A stretch of 64,000 bases of DNA from Bin55 sp963667455. GTDB lineage: Bacteria > Pseudomonadota > Gammaproteobacteria > Pseudomonadales > Azotimanducaceae. The position numbers and the translations under genes were made by a program. The notes below the pieces were generated by a model. It did no database searches. It was not told where the DNA came from and was given only the letters and a program-made list of their open reading frames with translations. Of this stretch, positions 26,319 through 36,497 are shown piece after piece (position 1 is the first letter of the stretch; the number at the start of each line of letters is the position of its first letter). The stretch covers positions 391,840 to 455,839 of the forward strand of contig CAXXFR010000019.1 in assembly GCA_963667455.2 (NCBI GenBank), given 5' to 3'.

Positions 26319-28232
26319 ATGTTGCAGAAGATGCGTGCCGGAGCGCAGACTCTTGGCGCTAAGGTCCTTGCGGGGATCATTTGTTTTGTGCTGGTAGTGT
26401 TCGGCTTTGGAGCATTCAATCTGTTCGCCGTTTCGCCTCCCGCTGTAGTGAAAGTGAATGGCGAAGACATCACTGAATCACAGTTCACGCAAGCCGCGGT
26501 GGTGCAGCGACGTAGCTATCTGAACACCTATGGTGATCTGACTCCCGAAGATGTGGAACGAATCATCTCCGACGAGCTGGTCTTGACTCGTTTGATTAAC
26601 AACGTGCTTGTCAAGCAGAAAGCCAAAGAAATTGGATTCGGATCCTCCAAAAAGGAGTTTGTGGATCGACTGCAGTCGAATCCGGCATTCCAGGAAGACG
26701 GCGAATTTGACCCGGAACGGTTTGTTCGGGTAGTTACCAACGTTGGGTTCTCGCCTGCGTCCTATGAAGCGCAAACTCGCGAAGACTACGTAATCGAGCG
26801 TCTGGTTCGGATTGAGGAGAGTTCATCTTTCGTCACTGAACGGGAAATTCGCGATGGTGCGACCATCGCGGCAGAAACCCGCGACATCGCCTATGTGGAA
26901 TTCAATTCGAACAATTTTCTACAGTTCGTACAACCAACGGACGAAGAAATCCTTGCACACTACGAAGAGAATCCGGACGACTACATGACGACCGAAGAAT
27001 TCGAAGTGGCGTACATCGTTGTGGACCGTGCTGCTTTTGAGAGTGGAATTGAAGTCACCGATGAAGACGTTCTGAACGCGTATGAGGCCGAGAAGGCTGT
27101 CATGGAGTCAGATGCCAGACGAAGGGCATCTCATATTCTGCTGAATGTCGACGATGAGCGGACCGTCGAGGACGCTACTCGTGAATTGCTGGAAGTTCGA
27201 CAACGTGTGATGGACGGCGAAAGCTTCTCCGAGTTCGCCATGGATATGTCCGACGACCTGTCCTCGGGCTTGCAAGGAGGCGACTTGGGCTTCAACGGTC
27301 GCGGAATCTACGTACCGGAGTTTGAAGCGGCTTTGTTCAACTTGGAAGTGGAGGAGATCTCCGAACCTGTCGAGACGCAGTTTGGTGTTCACATCATTCA
27401 GCTTCATGAAATTGAAGAAGTCGAGATTCCACCATTTGAAGAAAGGGCCGAAGAGTTGCGTTCCAATCTGATTGGAGAACTGGCGACTCCCGAGTACGAA
27501 GAGGCCGTGACTGAAGCAGAGAGATTGGCGTGGGAGCATCCGGATTCGCTGGAACCGGCTGCCACAGCACTGGGATTGGAAATCCAAACACAAGCAAGTG
27601 TAACGGGAAGCAACGGTGAAGGTCTTCTTGAGCCTATTTCCGTTCGTTCTGGCTTGTTGGTTGGCGATGTAGTTGACAATGGATTCAATAGTCCGGCAGT
27701 TCAAGCATCGGACAGCCAAACGATCTTCGGTCGGGTAGTGTCCATCTCGCCACCGAAGCTTCAACCTCTTGAAGAAGTGGAGAGGAGGATTTGGGGCTAC
27801 ATCCGATCCATGGAAGCCCGTAGACTCGCGGAAGAAGCTCGAGATGAGGCCTTCGAGAGAATCAACGAGGTGGATGATTACTCGGTCATTTCCGATGAGT
27901 TTGAAGTCGAGTGGGTCACGCTCGACCGTTCTACACGGGACCGGTCAGATGTTGACTACACCATTACGGATGCAGCATTCGGATTGCGTCTCGATGAAGA
28001 CGGAGAGCGAGAGATCCTTTCGGTTGATGTAAGTCCGATCGAGTTTGCGATTGTTGTAGTGTCCCGCATGAACCCCGGCGACTACGATGAGCTACCTTCG
28101 TCTCAACAGATCTCCGTTGAGGAAGCTCTATCCACAGAGTTCAAGAGCTTGGGACTTGATTCCTACATTGCTTCGCTTCGCAATGAAGCCAAGATCAAGC
28201 ACATGACTCCTCAGGCGACTACTGCTCAATAG
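26319..28232 (+). CDS. ppiD: Peptidyl-prolyl isomerase/chaperone PpiD
   Basis: A 637-residue inner-membrane-anchored periplasmic chaperone. One membrane helix near residues 14-38 (VLAGIICFVLVVFGFGAFNL) is followed by a SurA-like N-terminal chaperone region, a parvulin domain near residues 265-355 (RRASHILLN ... QGGDLGFNGRG ... VETQFGVHIIQLHE), and a long second chaperone region. It assists newly exported proteins near the Sec translocon. The protein is very acidic. hupB-ppiD is the conserved gammaproteobacterial order. Confidence 0.93.
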   Translation: MLQKMRAGAQTLGAKVLAGIICFVLVVFGFGAFNLFAVSPPAVVKVNGEDITESQFTQAAVVQRRSYLNTYGDLTPEDVERIISDELVLTRLINNVLVKQKAKEIGFGSSKKEFVDRLQSNPAFQEDGEFDPERFVRVVTNVGFSPASYEAQTREDYVIERLVRIEESSSFVTEREIRDGATIAAETRDIAYVEFNSNNFLQFVQPTDEEILAHYEENPDDYMTTEEFEVAYIVVDRAAFESGIEVTDEDVLNAYEAEKAVMESDARRRASHILLNVDDERTVEDATRELLEVRQRVMDGESFSEFAMDMSDDLSSGLQGGDLGFNGRGIYVPEFEAALFNLEVEEISEPVETQFGVHIIQLHEIEEVEIPPFEERAEELRSNLIGELATPEYEEAVTEAERLAWEHPDSLEPAATALGLEIQTQASVTGSNGEGLLEPISVRSGLLVGDVVDNGFNSPAVQASDSQTIFGRVVSISPPKLQPLEEVERRIWGYIRSMEARRLAEEARDEAFERINEVDDYSVISDEFEVEWVTLDRSTRDRSDVDYTITDAAFGLRLDEDGEREILSVDVSPIEFAIVVVSRMNPGDYDELPSSQQISVEEALSTEFKSLGLDSYIASLRNEAKIKHMTPQATTAQ

Positions 28233-28261
28233 AGTTTCCTGATCGCATCCCGCAGCAAGCT

Positions 28262-28726
28262 TTGACTCCCGTTCGAATCTATACGGACGGTTCCTGTTTA
28301 GGCAATCCAGGTCCTGGCGGTTGGGCTGCGTTGGTTGTCGCTCCCAGTTATCGGAAAACGCTTTGTGGCGGGGCGCGACGAACCACCAACAATCGCATGG
28401 AGCTTCTCGCGGTTATCAAGGGTTTGGTCTCGACAAGAGACTCTTCGGGAACGCTGGAGGTCTACACGGACTCCAGATACGTCTACGACGGTATTACTTC
28501 TTATATTAAGAATTGGCGAAAGACTGGGTGGCGCAAGGCCGACAAATCGCCGGTCAAGAACTGTGAGCTCTGGCAGAGATTGGATGAACTAGTCCAATCG
28601 AGAGACATTGACTGGTTCCATGTCAGGGCGCACACCGGTCATCCGGAGAACGAATTCGTAGACGATGTGGCTCGCGAACAAGCCACTCGCTACCAAACTG
28701 AGTTGGAGCAGGAAAGTGCCAGCTAG
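28262..28726 (+). CDS. rnhA: Ribonuclease HI
   Basis: A 154-residue endonuclease that cuts RNA in RNA-DNA hybrids. The metal-binding acidic residues are visible as Asp in YTDGSCLGNPGPGG, Glu in NNRMELLAVIKGL, Asp in VYTDSRYVYDGI and Asp in ENEFVDDVAR. The start is TTG at 28262. Unlike the divergent rnhA/dnaQ pair of E. coli, here the two genes run the same way and overlap by 11 bases. Confidence 0.95.
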   Translation: MTPVRIYTDGSCLGNPGPGGWAALVVAPSYRKTLCGGARRTTNNRMELLAVIKGLVSTRDSSGTLEVYTDSRYVYDGITSYIKNWRKTGWRKADKSPVKNCELWQRLDELVQSRDIDWFHVRAHTGHPENEFVDDVAREQATRYQTELEQESAS

Positions 28727-29408
28727 TCGTTTCATCGTCATTGACACAGAGACAACGGGATTGGATGTCCGGGATGGTCATCGCATCATTGAAATCGGTT
28801 GCGTTGCCGTGGACAACTTTCAAGTGACCGGCGATTCATTTCACAGGTATCTGAATCCGGAATGCGCCATCGATCCGCAGGCGACAGTTGTACACGGCTT
28901 ACGGGATCAAGATGTGCGGAATGCCCCTGTGTTCGCCGAAGTGGCTGAAGAGTTTCTGGATTACATTCGAGCGTCGGAAATCGTCATGCACAACGCCTCG
29001 TTCGACTTGGAGTTCTTGAACGAAGAACTGCGGAAGGCAGGTCACAAGCAGAGGATTGAAGATCTGTGCAACGTAGTGGACTCGCTGGAAATTGCTCAGA
29101 AAAAGCATGGTCTCCAGCAGAACAATCTGGATGTACTCTGCAAGCGATACAACGTCGACAACGTGAAGCGTCAGGAAGCGCATGGTGCACTTGTGGACGC
29201 GGAGCTGTTGGCACACGTCTACATCAAGATGACAGCTGGGGAAGTGGGTCTCTTCAATGTCGATGCCGAAACGGAGTCGGCAAACGCCGAGACGCTATCG
29301 ATCAAGAACTACGCAAGATCGAATGTGATCGTCGTGAAATCAACACCCGAGGAACTCGAAAGGCACCGAGCATACCTCGAAGAAATTACCTCAGAGATCT
29401 CTTCCTAA
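28716..29408 (+). CDS. dnaQ: DNA polymerase III epsilon subunit (3'-5' exonuclease)
   Basis: The 230-residue proofreading exonuclease of the replicase. DEDDh motifs: IDTETTGLD near residue 10, MHNASFDLEFLN, and EAHGALVDAELLA. The C-terminal tail after about residue 185 would bind the polymerase alpha subunit. The GTG at 28716 with AGGAAA upstream was chosen because similarity begins at ASRFIVIDTE; longer frames would read through rnhA. Its end is 29 bases from convergent nhaB. Confidence 0.93.
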   Translation: MPASRFIVIDTETTGLDVRDGHRIIEIGCVAVDNFQVTGDSFHRYLNPECAIDPQATVVHGLRDQDVRNAPVFAEVAEEFLDYIRASEIVMHNASFDLEFLNEELRKAGHKQRIEDLCNVVDSLEIAQKKHGLQQNNLDVLCKRYNVDNVKRQEAHGALVDAELLAHVYIKMTAGEVGLFNVDAETESANAETLSIKNYARSNVIVVKSTPEELERHRAYLEEITSEISS

Positions 29409-29437
29409 GTGTCAAATCTCCCCAGACGCTTACTCGT

Positions 29438-31021
29438 TTAGTTTGAGTATCCGAGCAAGAAGAAGTTGACCATTACCCAGCCGGTGATCCCCATGGTTAC
29501 GAAGTAAGGGAATGCCATCACGACCATGCGTCCATAGGAGAGATTGATCAGGGGCGCAAGCGAGGTTGTCAGCAGGAACAGAAACGCCGCTTGACCATTG
29601 GGAGTCAATACGCTTGGGATATTGGTTCCGGTATTTACGGCGATGGCAAGCGCATCGAAGAGCTCTCTCGTAATTTGCCCGTCTTGGTAGATAGATTGCA
29701 ATTGAGAGATATAGACGGTGGCAACGAACACGTTGTCACTGATAGCCGAAAGCAATCCGTTGGCGATGTAGAACATTCCGGGCTGAGCGCTCTCTTCTAT
29801 TGTCAATACCCAGTTAACCACCGGTGTGAAGAGATGCTGGTCGTGAATTACGGACACCACTGCGAAGAACACCACGAGTAGTGAGATGAACGGTAGCGCT
29901 TCACCGAACCCCTGGGCTATTCTGTGTTCGTCGACAATGCCGATGAAGGCCGTTTGAAGGACGATGATCATCAGACCAACTAGGCCCACCTCGGCTACGT
30001 GAAAACCCAAGCCCAGAACGAGCACTAACGCTGCGATAGCCTGAATGATCAATTGTGATTTCATTTTTGCTGAGCGCTGTTTGGTCTGAAGCACTTCGTA
30101 GTCCTGCATTACTTTCAGTACGCCGGGCGGTAGCTTAGCTCCGTAGTGGAACCAACCGGTGAGTTCAAGCAGTAGGCAGGTTGCAAAACCGACGAACATT
30201 ACAGGAATCGTGACAATTGCCATGCGCAGGAAGAACTCGACAAATGGCCACTCCATGGTTTTGGAAATCAGCAAGTTCTGAGGTTCGCCAACGGTAGTTG
30301 TGACACCGCCGATCGCAGTACCGACGGCCGCGTGCATGAGCAACCCTCGAAGAAAGGCTCGAAATCGCTCTAGTTCCGAATCGATTGCCTGTCGCTCTGC
30401 ATCATTTGCAGGCACCCGACTGTCGTAGACTTCACGATACACATTCCAGAAACCAATTCCAACCCCGATCACGACGGCTGTTACCGTAAGTGCATCAAGA
30501 AATGCTGATAAGACCGCTGCCACCGAACAAAACAGGAAGGCCAAGGCGACCTGTGACCTGACTCGAACTAGCAGCTTGGTAAAGATGAATAGGAGCAGCT
30601 CACGCATGAACCAGACGGCTGCCACCATGAACAGCAAGAGCAGTAGGACTGGAAAGCCGTCGACCACTTCGTCATACACATGCTCTGTATTGGTCATCCC
30701 AAGGATGAGTGCTTCAATGGTCAATAGTCCGCCAGGCTGAAGGGGATAGCACTTGAGTGCCATTGCCAAGGTGAAGATGAACTGCAACACCAGAGCCCAC
30801 GCCGTAACGGTGTGCATTTGCAGGAACACTGACTCCAAGAAGCCGCCGGCAAACAGAGGAGCCAAGTGGTACGACCACCAAAGAAGTGGATTGACAATGA
30901 GGAAGACAACAATGGTCTTCTTGTACCAGGGCGGTGCGCTTCCTAGGAAACTTCGAGTGAAAGTACGAACGCTCAACGGGCTCGTCAATTCAGTTGGCGA
31001 CGTTGGATTGGTGTCAGACAA
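29438..31021 (-). CDS. nhaB: Na+/H+ antiporter NhaB
   Basis: A 527-residue electrogenic sodium/proton antiporter of the NhaB family with about 12 membrane helices. The N-terminus FLGSAPPWYKKTIVVFLIVN and internal LSAFLDALTVTAVVIGVG and GGVTTTVGEPQNLLI are characteristic. It would keep internal sodium low and pH stable, which fits a marine or saline setting, though that is inference. It stands alone; upstream there is a gap of about 480 bases. Confidence 0.94.
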   Translation of the reverse strand: MSDTNPTSPTELTSPLSVRTFTRSFLGSAPPWYKKTIVVFLIVNPLLWWSYHLAPLFAGGFLESVFLQMHTVTAWALVLQFIFTLAMALKCYPLQPGGLLTIEALILGMTNTEHVYDEVVDGFPVLLLLLFMVAAVWFMRELLLFIFTKLLVRVRSQVALAFLFCSVAAVLSAFLDALTVTAVVIGVGIGFWNVYREVYDSRVPANDAERQAIDSELERFRAFLRGLLMHAAVGTAIGGVTTTVGEPQNLLISKTMEWPFVEFFLRMAIVTIPVMFVGFATCLLLELTGWFHYGAKLPPGVLKVMQDYEVLQTKQRSAKMKSQLIIQAIAALVLVLGLGFHVAEVGLVGLMIIVLQTAFIGIVDEHRIAQGFGEALPFISLLVVFFAVVSVIHDQHLFTPVVNWVLTIEESAQPGMFYIANGLLSAISDNVFVATVYISQLQSIYQDGQITRELFDALAIAVNTGTNIPSVLTPNGQAAFLFLLTTSLAPLINLSYGRMVVMAFPYFVTMGITGWVMVNFFLLGYSN

Positions 31022-31502
31022 ACTCGTGTCCCCTAAGGTTGCTTGTGACAGTCAATGCGATCAAGTTGGGTCTCGATGCGCTGTTGAGCTGGAAGTCTTC
31101 CGCCGCTAATTTTAGTGAATGAATCGGACTTTACTTGTTAGTATCGTTGCAGATGCTTGGCAACGGCCGTGTCTGTTTGATAGCGCACGTCTCGCCGGAC
31201 ATTGTTTGCAAGAGTTCTTTCTTCCCGTAGCCCGCACTGAATTGTCGTTTCACGCTCCGCGCTCCGCTCTGCAGTTCCTCAGACATATGGGAAGCACTGT
31301 GGAGGGTAGATCATCAGAAAGTAACGGTCGATCTTCCGGGTGCTCTTGATTTGGGTCTCGAACCGCATCGGTTCAGAAACTCCCGCTTGAGATGTCCGAA
31401 CACACTCTCGCCAAGGAGGTGTTTCGTCGGTTCAGGCTCTACTCGTGCACAGTCTCAGCCGGTGTCGAAGTCTGTCGCCCAACAGAACGACTTGATTGGG
31501 CT
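31022..31502. other. Gap with no supported gene
   Basis: About 480 bases between nhaB and the AlbA_2/HATPase gene. Only short frames, rich in Arg and Ser and with no motif, are present. It must hold the nhaB promoter. I see no repeat or strong hairpin. Confidence 0.5.
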
Positions 31503-32723
31503 TCAACTTGCCGCCCACATAATCAAACGCAGCTCACTCTCGTCGATTAGGCTGTATTCCGGCAATCGATTGGAAAGGCGTTCACACTCTTCGCGAATGA
31601 TGGGGACTCCGTCGCCACGTCGATCGATCAACCGAGTGCGGTCAAGCCCGGTCGGCGCGGGACAGCGCGCCAACAGAGATACGACGAGTTCATTTCGACA
31701 TGCTTGCCTGAGGTGCAGACTGTCTGTAGTTATGGTTTTGGCAAGCATTCCAGGAACATAAAGTTCCAAGCGATCTCCAAACAGGTGTAGGCGTATGCGC
31801 GAACCGAGCATGGAGTAGTCGCGATGGGCGACCGCATTCACCAACGCCTCGAACACCGCCCTCTCGCTGAACTGTGGAGTTTCTATTCTCGCCGTCCACT
31901 TGTGGGCACGCACCAGCATGTTCCGTCGCACGAAATGAAGTACCTCACCGATCTGCTCGTCGAGCGGACCGCCGATGTCCCGTGCATCGGTCTGGTAGTC
32001 GATGTCGGTCCTCTCCCCGGCGTAGCTGACTGCCTGAATGTAGGCGTGCGGCAACCATCGCTGCGGGTCTGATGTGCAAAGAAGAACACCTGCCACCGTC
32101 AACCTCTCGATACCATCGTCCGACACAAGAATGCGTAGGTTCCGCATTGTGTCGTTCAGAGGACTATGGCCTGCAAATCTCTCGGCAAGTGAACCATGCA
32201 AGTCCGACCGCTTAGTTCGTGGAACAGCGGACTCGTCGAACCGTAATAAGCGACCATGACTGCGTTCCTGAAACAGTCGAGCGAGAACGTCGGGAGGCAT
32301 CTCGCGTTTGGAACTGCCAACTCTGCGGAAGTAGCCTCCCGGACTGCGGTGTACGAAGAGACTACGCGGTACATCCACCAGGATGATCGGAAGAGAAAGT
32401 CCCCTAGTGTTGTTCAGTGTGAGCTTTCGAATATAGGCATCAAGCTCAGGTTCTACTGTGTGAATGCAGATGTCACGGACCCATCTCTCTGCAGCATCCA
32501 ACTCATCCAAAGGAATGCCGAGTACTTCACGACTCACGTCGTCCATGCCCAAGACAACTGTCCCGCCCGTTCCGTTCGCCATCGCAGCAAGTTCGTCGGC
32601 AAGATCGTCTTGATCCGGGCTCTTTACCAATCCTCCACCGACTTCGATGGGCTTGAGTACCAATGTCGGATCTTCGCCCAGTCGGATGCGATCGTCCAAA
32701 CTATCTTCAGTGCACTTGGCCAT
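31503..32723 (-). CDS. AlbA_2 (Schlafen-like) and HATPase_c_4 domain protein
   Basis: A 406-residue protein with the layout of the RecG-like/Divergent-AAA group (COG2865 type). The N-terminal AlbA_2 domain is recognised by LADELAAMANGTGGTVVLGMDD and a YFRRVGSSKREM strand. The C-terminal ATP-binding-like domain shows FEALVNAVAHRDYSM and RRGDGVPIIREECE. Members are called putative transcriptional regulators or ATP-dependent DNA-binding proteins and occur in defence islands, but no reaction is proven for this one. It is downstream of the tandem giant genes on the same strand, separated by 187 bases. Confidence 0.7.
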   Translation of the reverse strand: MAKCTEDSLDDRIRLGEDPTLVLKPIEVGGGLVKSPDQDDLADELAAMANGTGGTVVLGMDDVSREVLGIPLDELDAAERWVRDICIHTVEPELDAYIRKLTLNNTRGLSLPIILVDVPRSLFVHRSPGGYFRRVGSSKREMPPDVLARLFQERSHGRLLRFDESAVPRTKRSDLHGSLAERFAGHSPLNDTMRNLRILVSDDGIERLTVAGVLLCTSDPQRWLPHAYIQAVSYAGERTDIDYQTDARDIGGPLDEQIGEVLHFVRRNMLVRAHKWTARIETPQFSERAVFEALVNAVAHRDYSMLGSRIRLHLFGDRLELYVPGMLAKTITTDSLHLRQACRNELVVSLLARCPAPTGLDRTRLIDRRGDGVPIIREECERLSNRLPEYSLIDESELRLIMWAAS

Positions 32724-32910
32724 CAGAACATGCTAATCACTAGATGCTAGGTGTGCCGCTACTCAGACAGCGACAATGTCACTAATCAACCACAGCTTCC
32801 ACTGAGCGGAGACTCCGTGTGTTCAGTAAATGCCTGTCAGCCTCATGTGGGTGGTTCTATTTACGAGTTACACCTTGACCGAGATCCAGACCTGCTGACT
32901 AAGAGTTCAA

Positions 32911-35900
32911 TTACAACGGAGTCCACCGAATCGCGTCGGCGACAGCAGATCCTCCGCTCACTTCCTTGAGAACTACATCAACGCTCTCGTTGCTCAACTC
33001 GAAGATGCCCAGTTCATTCCAACCAGGTAGGGAAGATTCGCCTTCAAACTCAATTTCCTCTTGCGTTCCGCTACTTTCTATATGAATAGTGTGTTTTCCT
33101 AAGTAGGGGGTGTACCCGCTGTACCCGGTTAAGTAAGGTGAACGCACGTAATCGAAGGGAATCTCAGCTCGCATGGCGATTGGCACGTGGTATTCCAACT
33201 TCCACCCGCCTGCTGTCGGGAGTGTTGTGGAGAAAATTGCCCTGGATTCTCCCAGACCTCCAGACTTTGTAGCATAGGTCTTGCGATATTTTCCATAGCT
33301 TGTAGGGTCGTTGTCTCGATGCCAATAAGCTATACGTTCCGATACCAGTCTCTGCGAAACTTCACCGAACAGTGGATTGAATCGGTTCTCAAGATAGTTG
33401 ATCGAAGTTTTTTGAATGGGGAGACCTCGGTCAAATTCCTGGTTCGGAACGGCTGCAGCGTGTTGAAGCCAATTGGGAATGGAAGACTTTTCAGATTCGA
33501 AAAGTGAGTTCTCGATGGAGAACCCATCGTCTAGGTCGTCCACAACAATGCCTGTGACCTCCTCGGGTATCCATTCGACCTGACTGACGTAAGGCAGGGT
33601 TGGAGTGTCAGTCGGAGCGAGGTCGTCCAATTCAGGAAAATCCACTCGAATCAGATCTCGATTTAGCGACAGTCCCGGTTGAAGCCACACTCTCTTTGGA
33701 GGCTTGCTGCTGCGAAATGCCACTCGAACAGCGGATTTTCCCGCTAGTTGCACGGCATCCAAGGGAGTCGGATATTCCCACAAACGGGAATCGTCACTCT
33801 GCACCTGGTAGGACACTTTCACCGATCCTGGAATGGGTTCGTTGTTTCTGAGAATGAATGTCGCCTGATAAACCGGCTCGCCATTAGCGTCCTCAAGACG
33901 CTCGAGTCTCTGTTCGTCAACGACAAACCCTGCCAATCCCAGCTCGTGGAGCCAATCGCCTGTTGCAACCTGTATGTCCACACCGACATCCAATGCAGTC
34001 TGGAGGAAGTCCTTCTCCGTGTAGGAACGCCCTTGAAACCGTTCCACCAGCAGACCAAGAAACTCAGCGACTAGCCCTTCGCCGTAGGTGGCCACTATGG
34101 CTTCCGACACACGCTCGCCCTTAAGCAGCAGAGCGTGAAATGCGTTCTGAGAATTCGATTTGTAGTCGATGGAGCTAAGCGGAGTCTGTTCCAAGAGCTC
34201 CCACGCCGAGCTACGGTCGGCGAACTCGGTTCGCCAGTCGTTGACTTTGGAGTCTTGGTAGTCAAATGTTGCTGAACTCTTGGTGGTGTGATAGGTCTCC
34301 AATCCAGTGCCTCTGGCTAGAGCGGTGTAAACGGAGAAATACCCAAGGCTCTTGGTGGTCAGTCTCTGGGCGAGTTCGTTGACGACGTATCTCAGGGCGG
34401 TAGCACCGTTCCCGGTCGGTGCAGTTTGGTAGTCAACGAAGTTCTTGGGAATCCCCGTCAATGGGTCGCCTCCATGCAGGTCGTTTGCGAAGTACTCGAT
34501 CACGTTGTTGACCATGAACTTGTGACTGTCAATATCCTGTTCCTGTAGGTAGTTGGCATAGTATTGGGAGAGCTCAAACGACGTTACGGGGAATCCAGAC
34601 TCGCGAATCATCTGAACGCCGGGTGCGGAGAACACACTCTCCATGCGCCAACCACCTCCGTAAACCCGAAGAGAGGCAGGGACTTCTACGAGCGACAATC
34701 TGGGGTATGGATAGCGGAAACTGTTGTTGCCCGCAATATGGCTCCTTTGACTGATCCACTCCCGAATCCGAGGTGCACTCCCGTCGAACGCTTCCAAATT
34801 CTTGGTGTGTCGCCTACTTAGCAACAGTTCGTATTCGACTCCATCGACTTCGATTGATCGTCGTTCAAACCTCGAGCCAATGAGTGCGAGTTCCGGTATG
34901 GGCCTTTGGGTTCTAAGCCTGTATGTCTCTCTCCCATTGGATTGAAGCACGTCACGAGTACCCGGTCCCGCAATGAGCCATCCCTTGGGAACGGATACCT
35001 CGACATCGAGTACATAGAAGTCGCGAGGACGCGACTCGAACTGTTCCCTTCCGTAGGCGGAGCCCGAGGCTGGAATCCAGCTGACTCCCGGCATGAGAGC
35101 CACGAAATTGGGATTGAATATGTAGCTTTCCTGTCCGAGAAAGAAGAGTCGTCTTGCCCCTATGGCGTTGAGGGACTTCCAGTCGAGTGAGCTGTCCAGG
35201 TATGCAAATCTCGCGTCGGGCTTGCCTCTCGCAACAATTCGCAGTTGCGGGTGAGCAATGGAGTCATCGCGAGGAACACGGAGCAGTCCTTCTTCGAACT
35301 GGTAGTCGCTCGACGGAACTCCATTGATCTCTAGTTCCGTGATTCGATAGCCGGGATTCAGGGAGAACAACCAAGTATTTGCACTTGTGTCGTTCGAGGT
35401 CTCCATCGTCAGTGTCAGATCCAGACTCACAGACCTGCCTGGTCGTATGTCAATGGATCCAGAGATTGATTGGACATCCGTGTTGGCATGCGATTGGTTC
35501 TGTTTATGGACCGAAGTCCACATATTGACCATGTGACTGGAAAGCACGTTTCGTGTGTGAGTGTTGCCAACGAAGATCGCGGCGACAAGCGTCAGAGCGA
35601 GACCGGCAAGTAGATGCTGTGTGAACGCTCTGGTGGACTGACTGCGAGATTGAAGCATCGCGGCGAAAGCTATGCACAGTGCCGCAATGACCAGCATGAT
35701 CCCACGATTGATCAAGATGTCCAGGGTCACGAACGTAGGAGCCAATTCCGATGGATACGCAGTCGTTCCGGTGTGCATGGAAAAGACTGAAGACACCGAG
35801 TACGGAAGCACAACACTTAGAACGTGAATGCTTCCCAACAGTACTAGTGCGACGGTTAGCACAAGGAATCGATACTTCAACAGCCCAGCTAGCAAGACCG

Positions 35901-36441
35901 TTACCGAACCCCACAGAACCAAGTTCGGAACGATGTCCCAAACGATAAACGCGAAGACACTGACGGCCACCATCGGTGTGGCCCATCCGAGACCGAACAC
36001 ATCGGAAATCAGTCCAAAGCCAAACATCACTAGCACGACGACAACTGCCGGAACAGCTAGCAGCACAACAATCCCCATGAATCGCCCGAGAATCATTAGG
36101 AAGTCCGATAGCGGTTGCGCGTCCAGAACTTCGCTCATGCGGTCCCGGGTATCACGAAATCGCATATCGAATGTGAGGAAAATGACGCCGATGCTGAACC
36201 AGAGGAGCATCGTTCCGCCCATTTCCGCAATTGTGAAACGGGGACCGATCAGCCCATACACCGGAGACTCCAGTGCCTTGAAGTCGTAGTGGTCTGTCAG
36301 AAGGCCCCATTGAACTAGTGTGACCACGCACGCGATTGCGATGAACACCCATGTACGGGTCGATCGCCGGCAGGACCGGAGTTCTGCGAAGAAGAGCGCC
36401 GGTAGTCTTGGTAAGTTCAATTCTTGTAGGGTTTGCCGCAT
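32911..36441 (-). CDS. ABC-2-type permease / M1-peptidase-like / golvesin-like fusion, copy 2
   Basis: A 1176-residue membrane protein. Residues 1 to about 300 hold an ABC-2-like permease with seven or so helices (e.g. TWVFIAIACVVTLVQWGLL; FRDTRDRMSEVLDAQPLSDF between helices). A beta-rich region and an M1-aminopeptidase-like region follow (YPYPRLSLVEVPASLRVYGG; NNVIEYFANDLHGGDPLTG), but I find no HEXXH, so zinc peptidase activity is unlikely. The last 130 residues look like a golvesin C-terminal domain, ending VADAIRWTPL. No ATPase gene is adjacent. Paralogous throughout to the next gene upstream; most of the protein should lie in the periplasm. Confidence 0.7.
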   Translation of the reverse strand: MRQTLQELNLPRLPALFFAELRSCRRSTRTWVFIAIACVVTLVQWGLLTDHYDFKALESPVYGLIGPRFTIAEMGGTMLLWFSIGVIFLTFDMRFRDTRDRMSEVLDAQPLSDFLMILGRFMGIVVLLAVPAVVVVLVMFGFGLISDVFGLGWATPMVAVSVFAFIVWDIVPNLVLWGSVTVLLAGLLKYRFLVLTVALVLLGSIHVLSVVLPYSVSSVFSMHTGTTAYPSELAPTFVTLDILINRGIMLVIAALCIAFAAMLQSRSQSTRAFTQHLLAGLALTLVAAIFVGNTHTRNVLSSHMVNMWTSVHKQNQSHANTDVQSISGSIDIRPGRSVSLDLTLTMETSNDTSANTWLFSLNPGYRITELEINGVPSSDYQFEEGLLRVPRDDSIAHPQLRIVARGKPDARFAYLDSSLDWKSLNAIGARRLFFLGQESYIFNPNFVALMPGVSWIPASGSAYGREQFESRPRDFYVLDVEVSVPKGWLIAGPGTRDVLQSNGRETYRLRTQRPIPELALIGSRFERRSIEVDGVEYELLLSRRHTKNLEAFDGSAPRIREWISQRSHIAGNNSFRYPYPRLSLVEVPASLRVYGGGWRMESVFSAPGVQMIRESGFPVTSFELSQYYANYLQEQDIDSHKFMVNNVIEYFANDLHGGDPLTGIPKNFVDYQTAPTGNGATALRYVVNELAQRLTTKSLGYFSVYTALARGTGLETYHTTKSSATFDYQDSKVNDWRTEFADRSSAWELLEQTPLSSIDYKSNSQNAFHALLLKGERVSEAIVATYGEGLVAEFLGLLVERFQGRSYTEKDFLQTALDVGVDIQVATGDWLHELGLAGFVVDEQRLERLEDANGEPVYQATFILRNNEPIPGSVKVSYQVQSDDSRLWEYPTPLDAVQLAGKSAVRVAFRSSKPPKRVWLQPGLSLNRDLIRVDFPELDDLAPTDTPTLPYVSQVEWIPEEVTGIVVDDLDDGFSIENSLFESEKSSIPNWLQHAAAVPNQEFDRGLPIQKTSINYLENRFNPLFGEVSQRLVSERIAYWHRDNDPTSYGKYRKTYATKSGGLGESRAIFSTTLPTAGGWKLEYHVPIAMRAEIPFDYVRSPYLTGYSGYTPYLGKHTIHIESSGTQEEIEFEGESSLPGWNELGIFELSNESVDVVLKEVSGGSAVADAIRWTPL

Positions 36442-36497
36442 GTCACGGGCTACCAGAGGAACTGCCGTTGTTTGTCTGATTATCCATTAAATTCCAT

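Noticed and set aside
27108..27764. 218-residue minus-strand open frame
   Set aside because: Antisense shadow of ppiD; Cys/Arg-rich with no family features.
35504..35986. 160-residue minus-strand frame inside the giant gene
   Set aside because: Overlaps the ABC-2-like domain in another frame; composition is that of a shifted frame.
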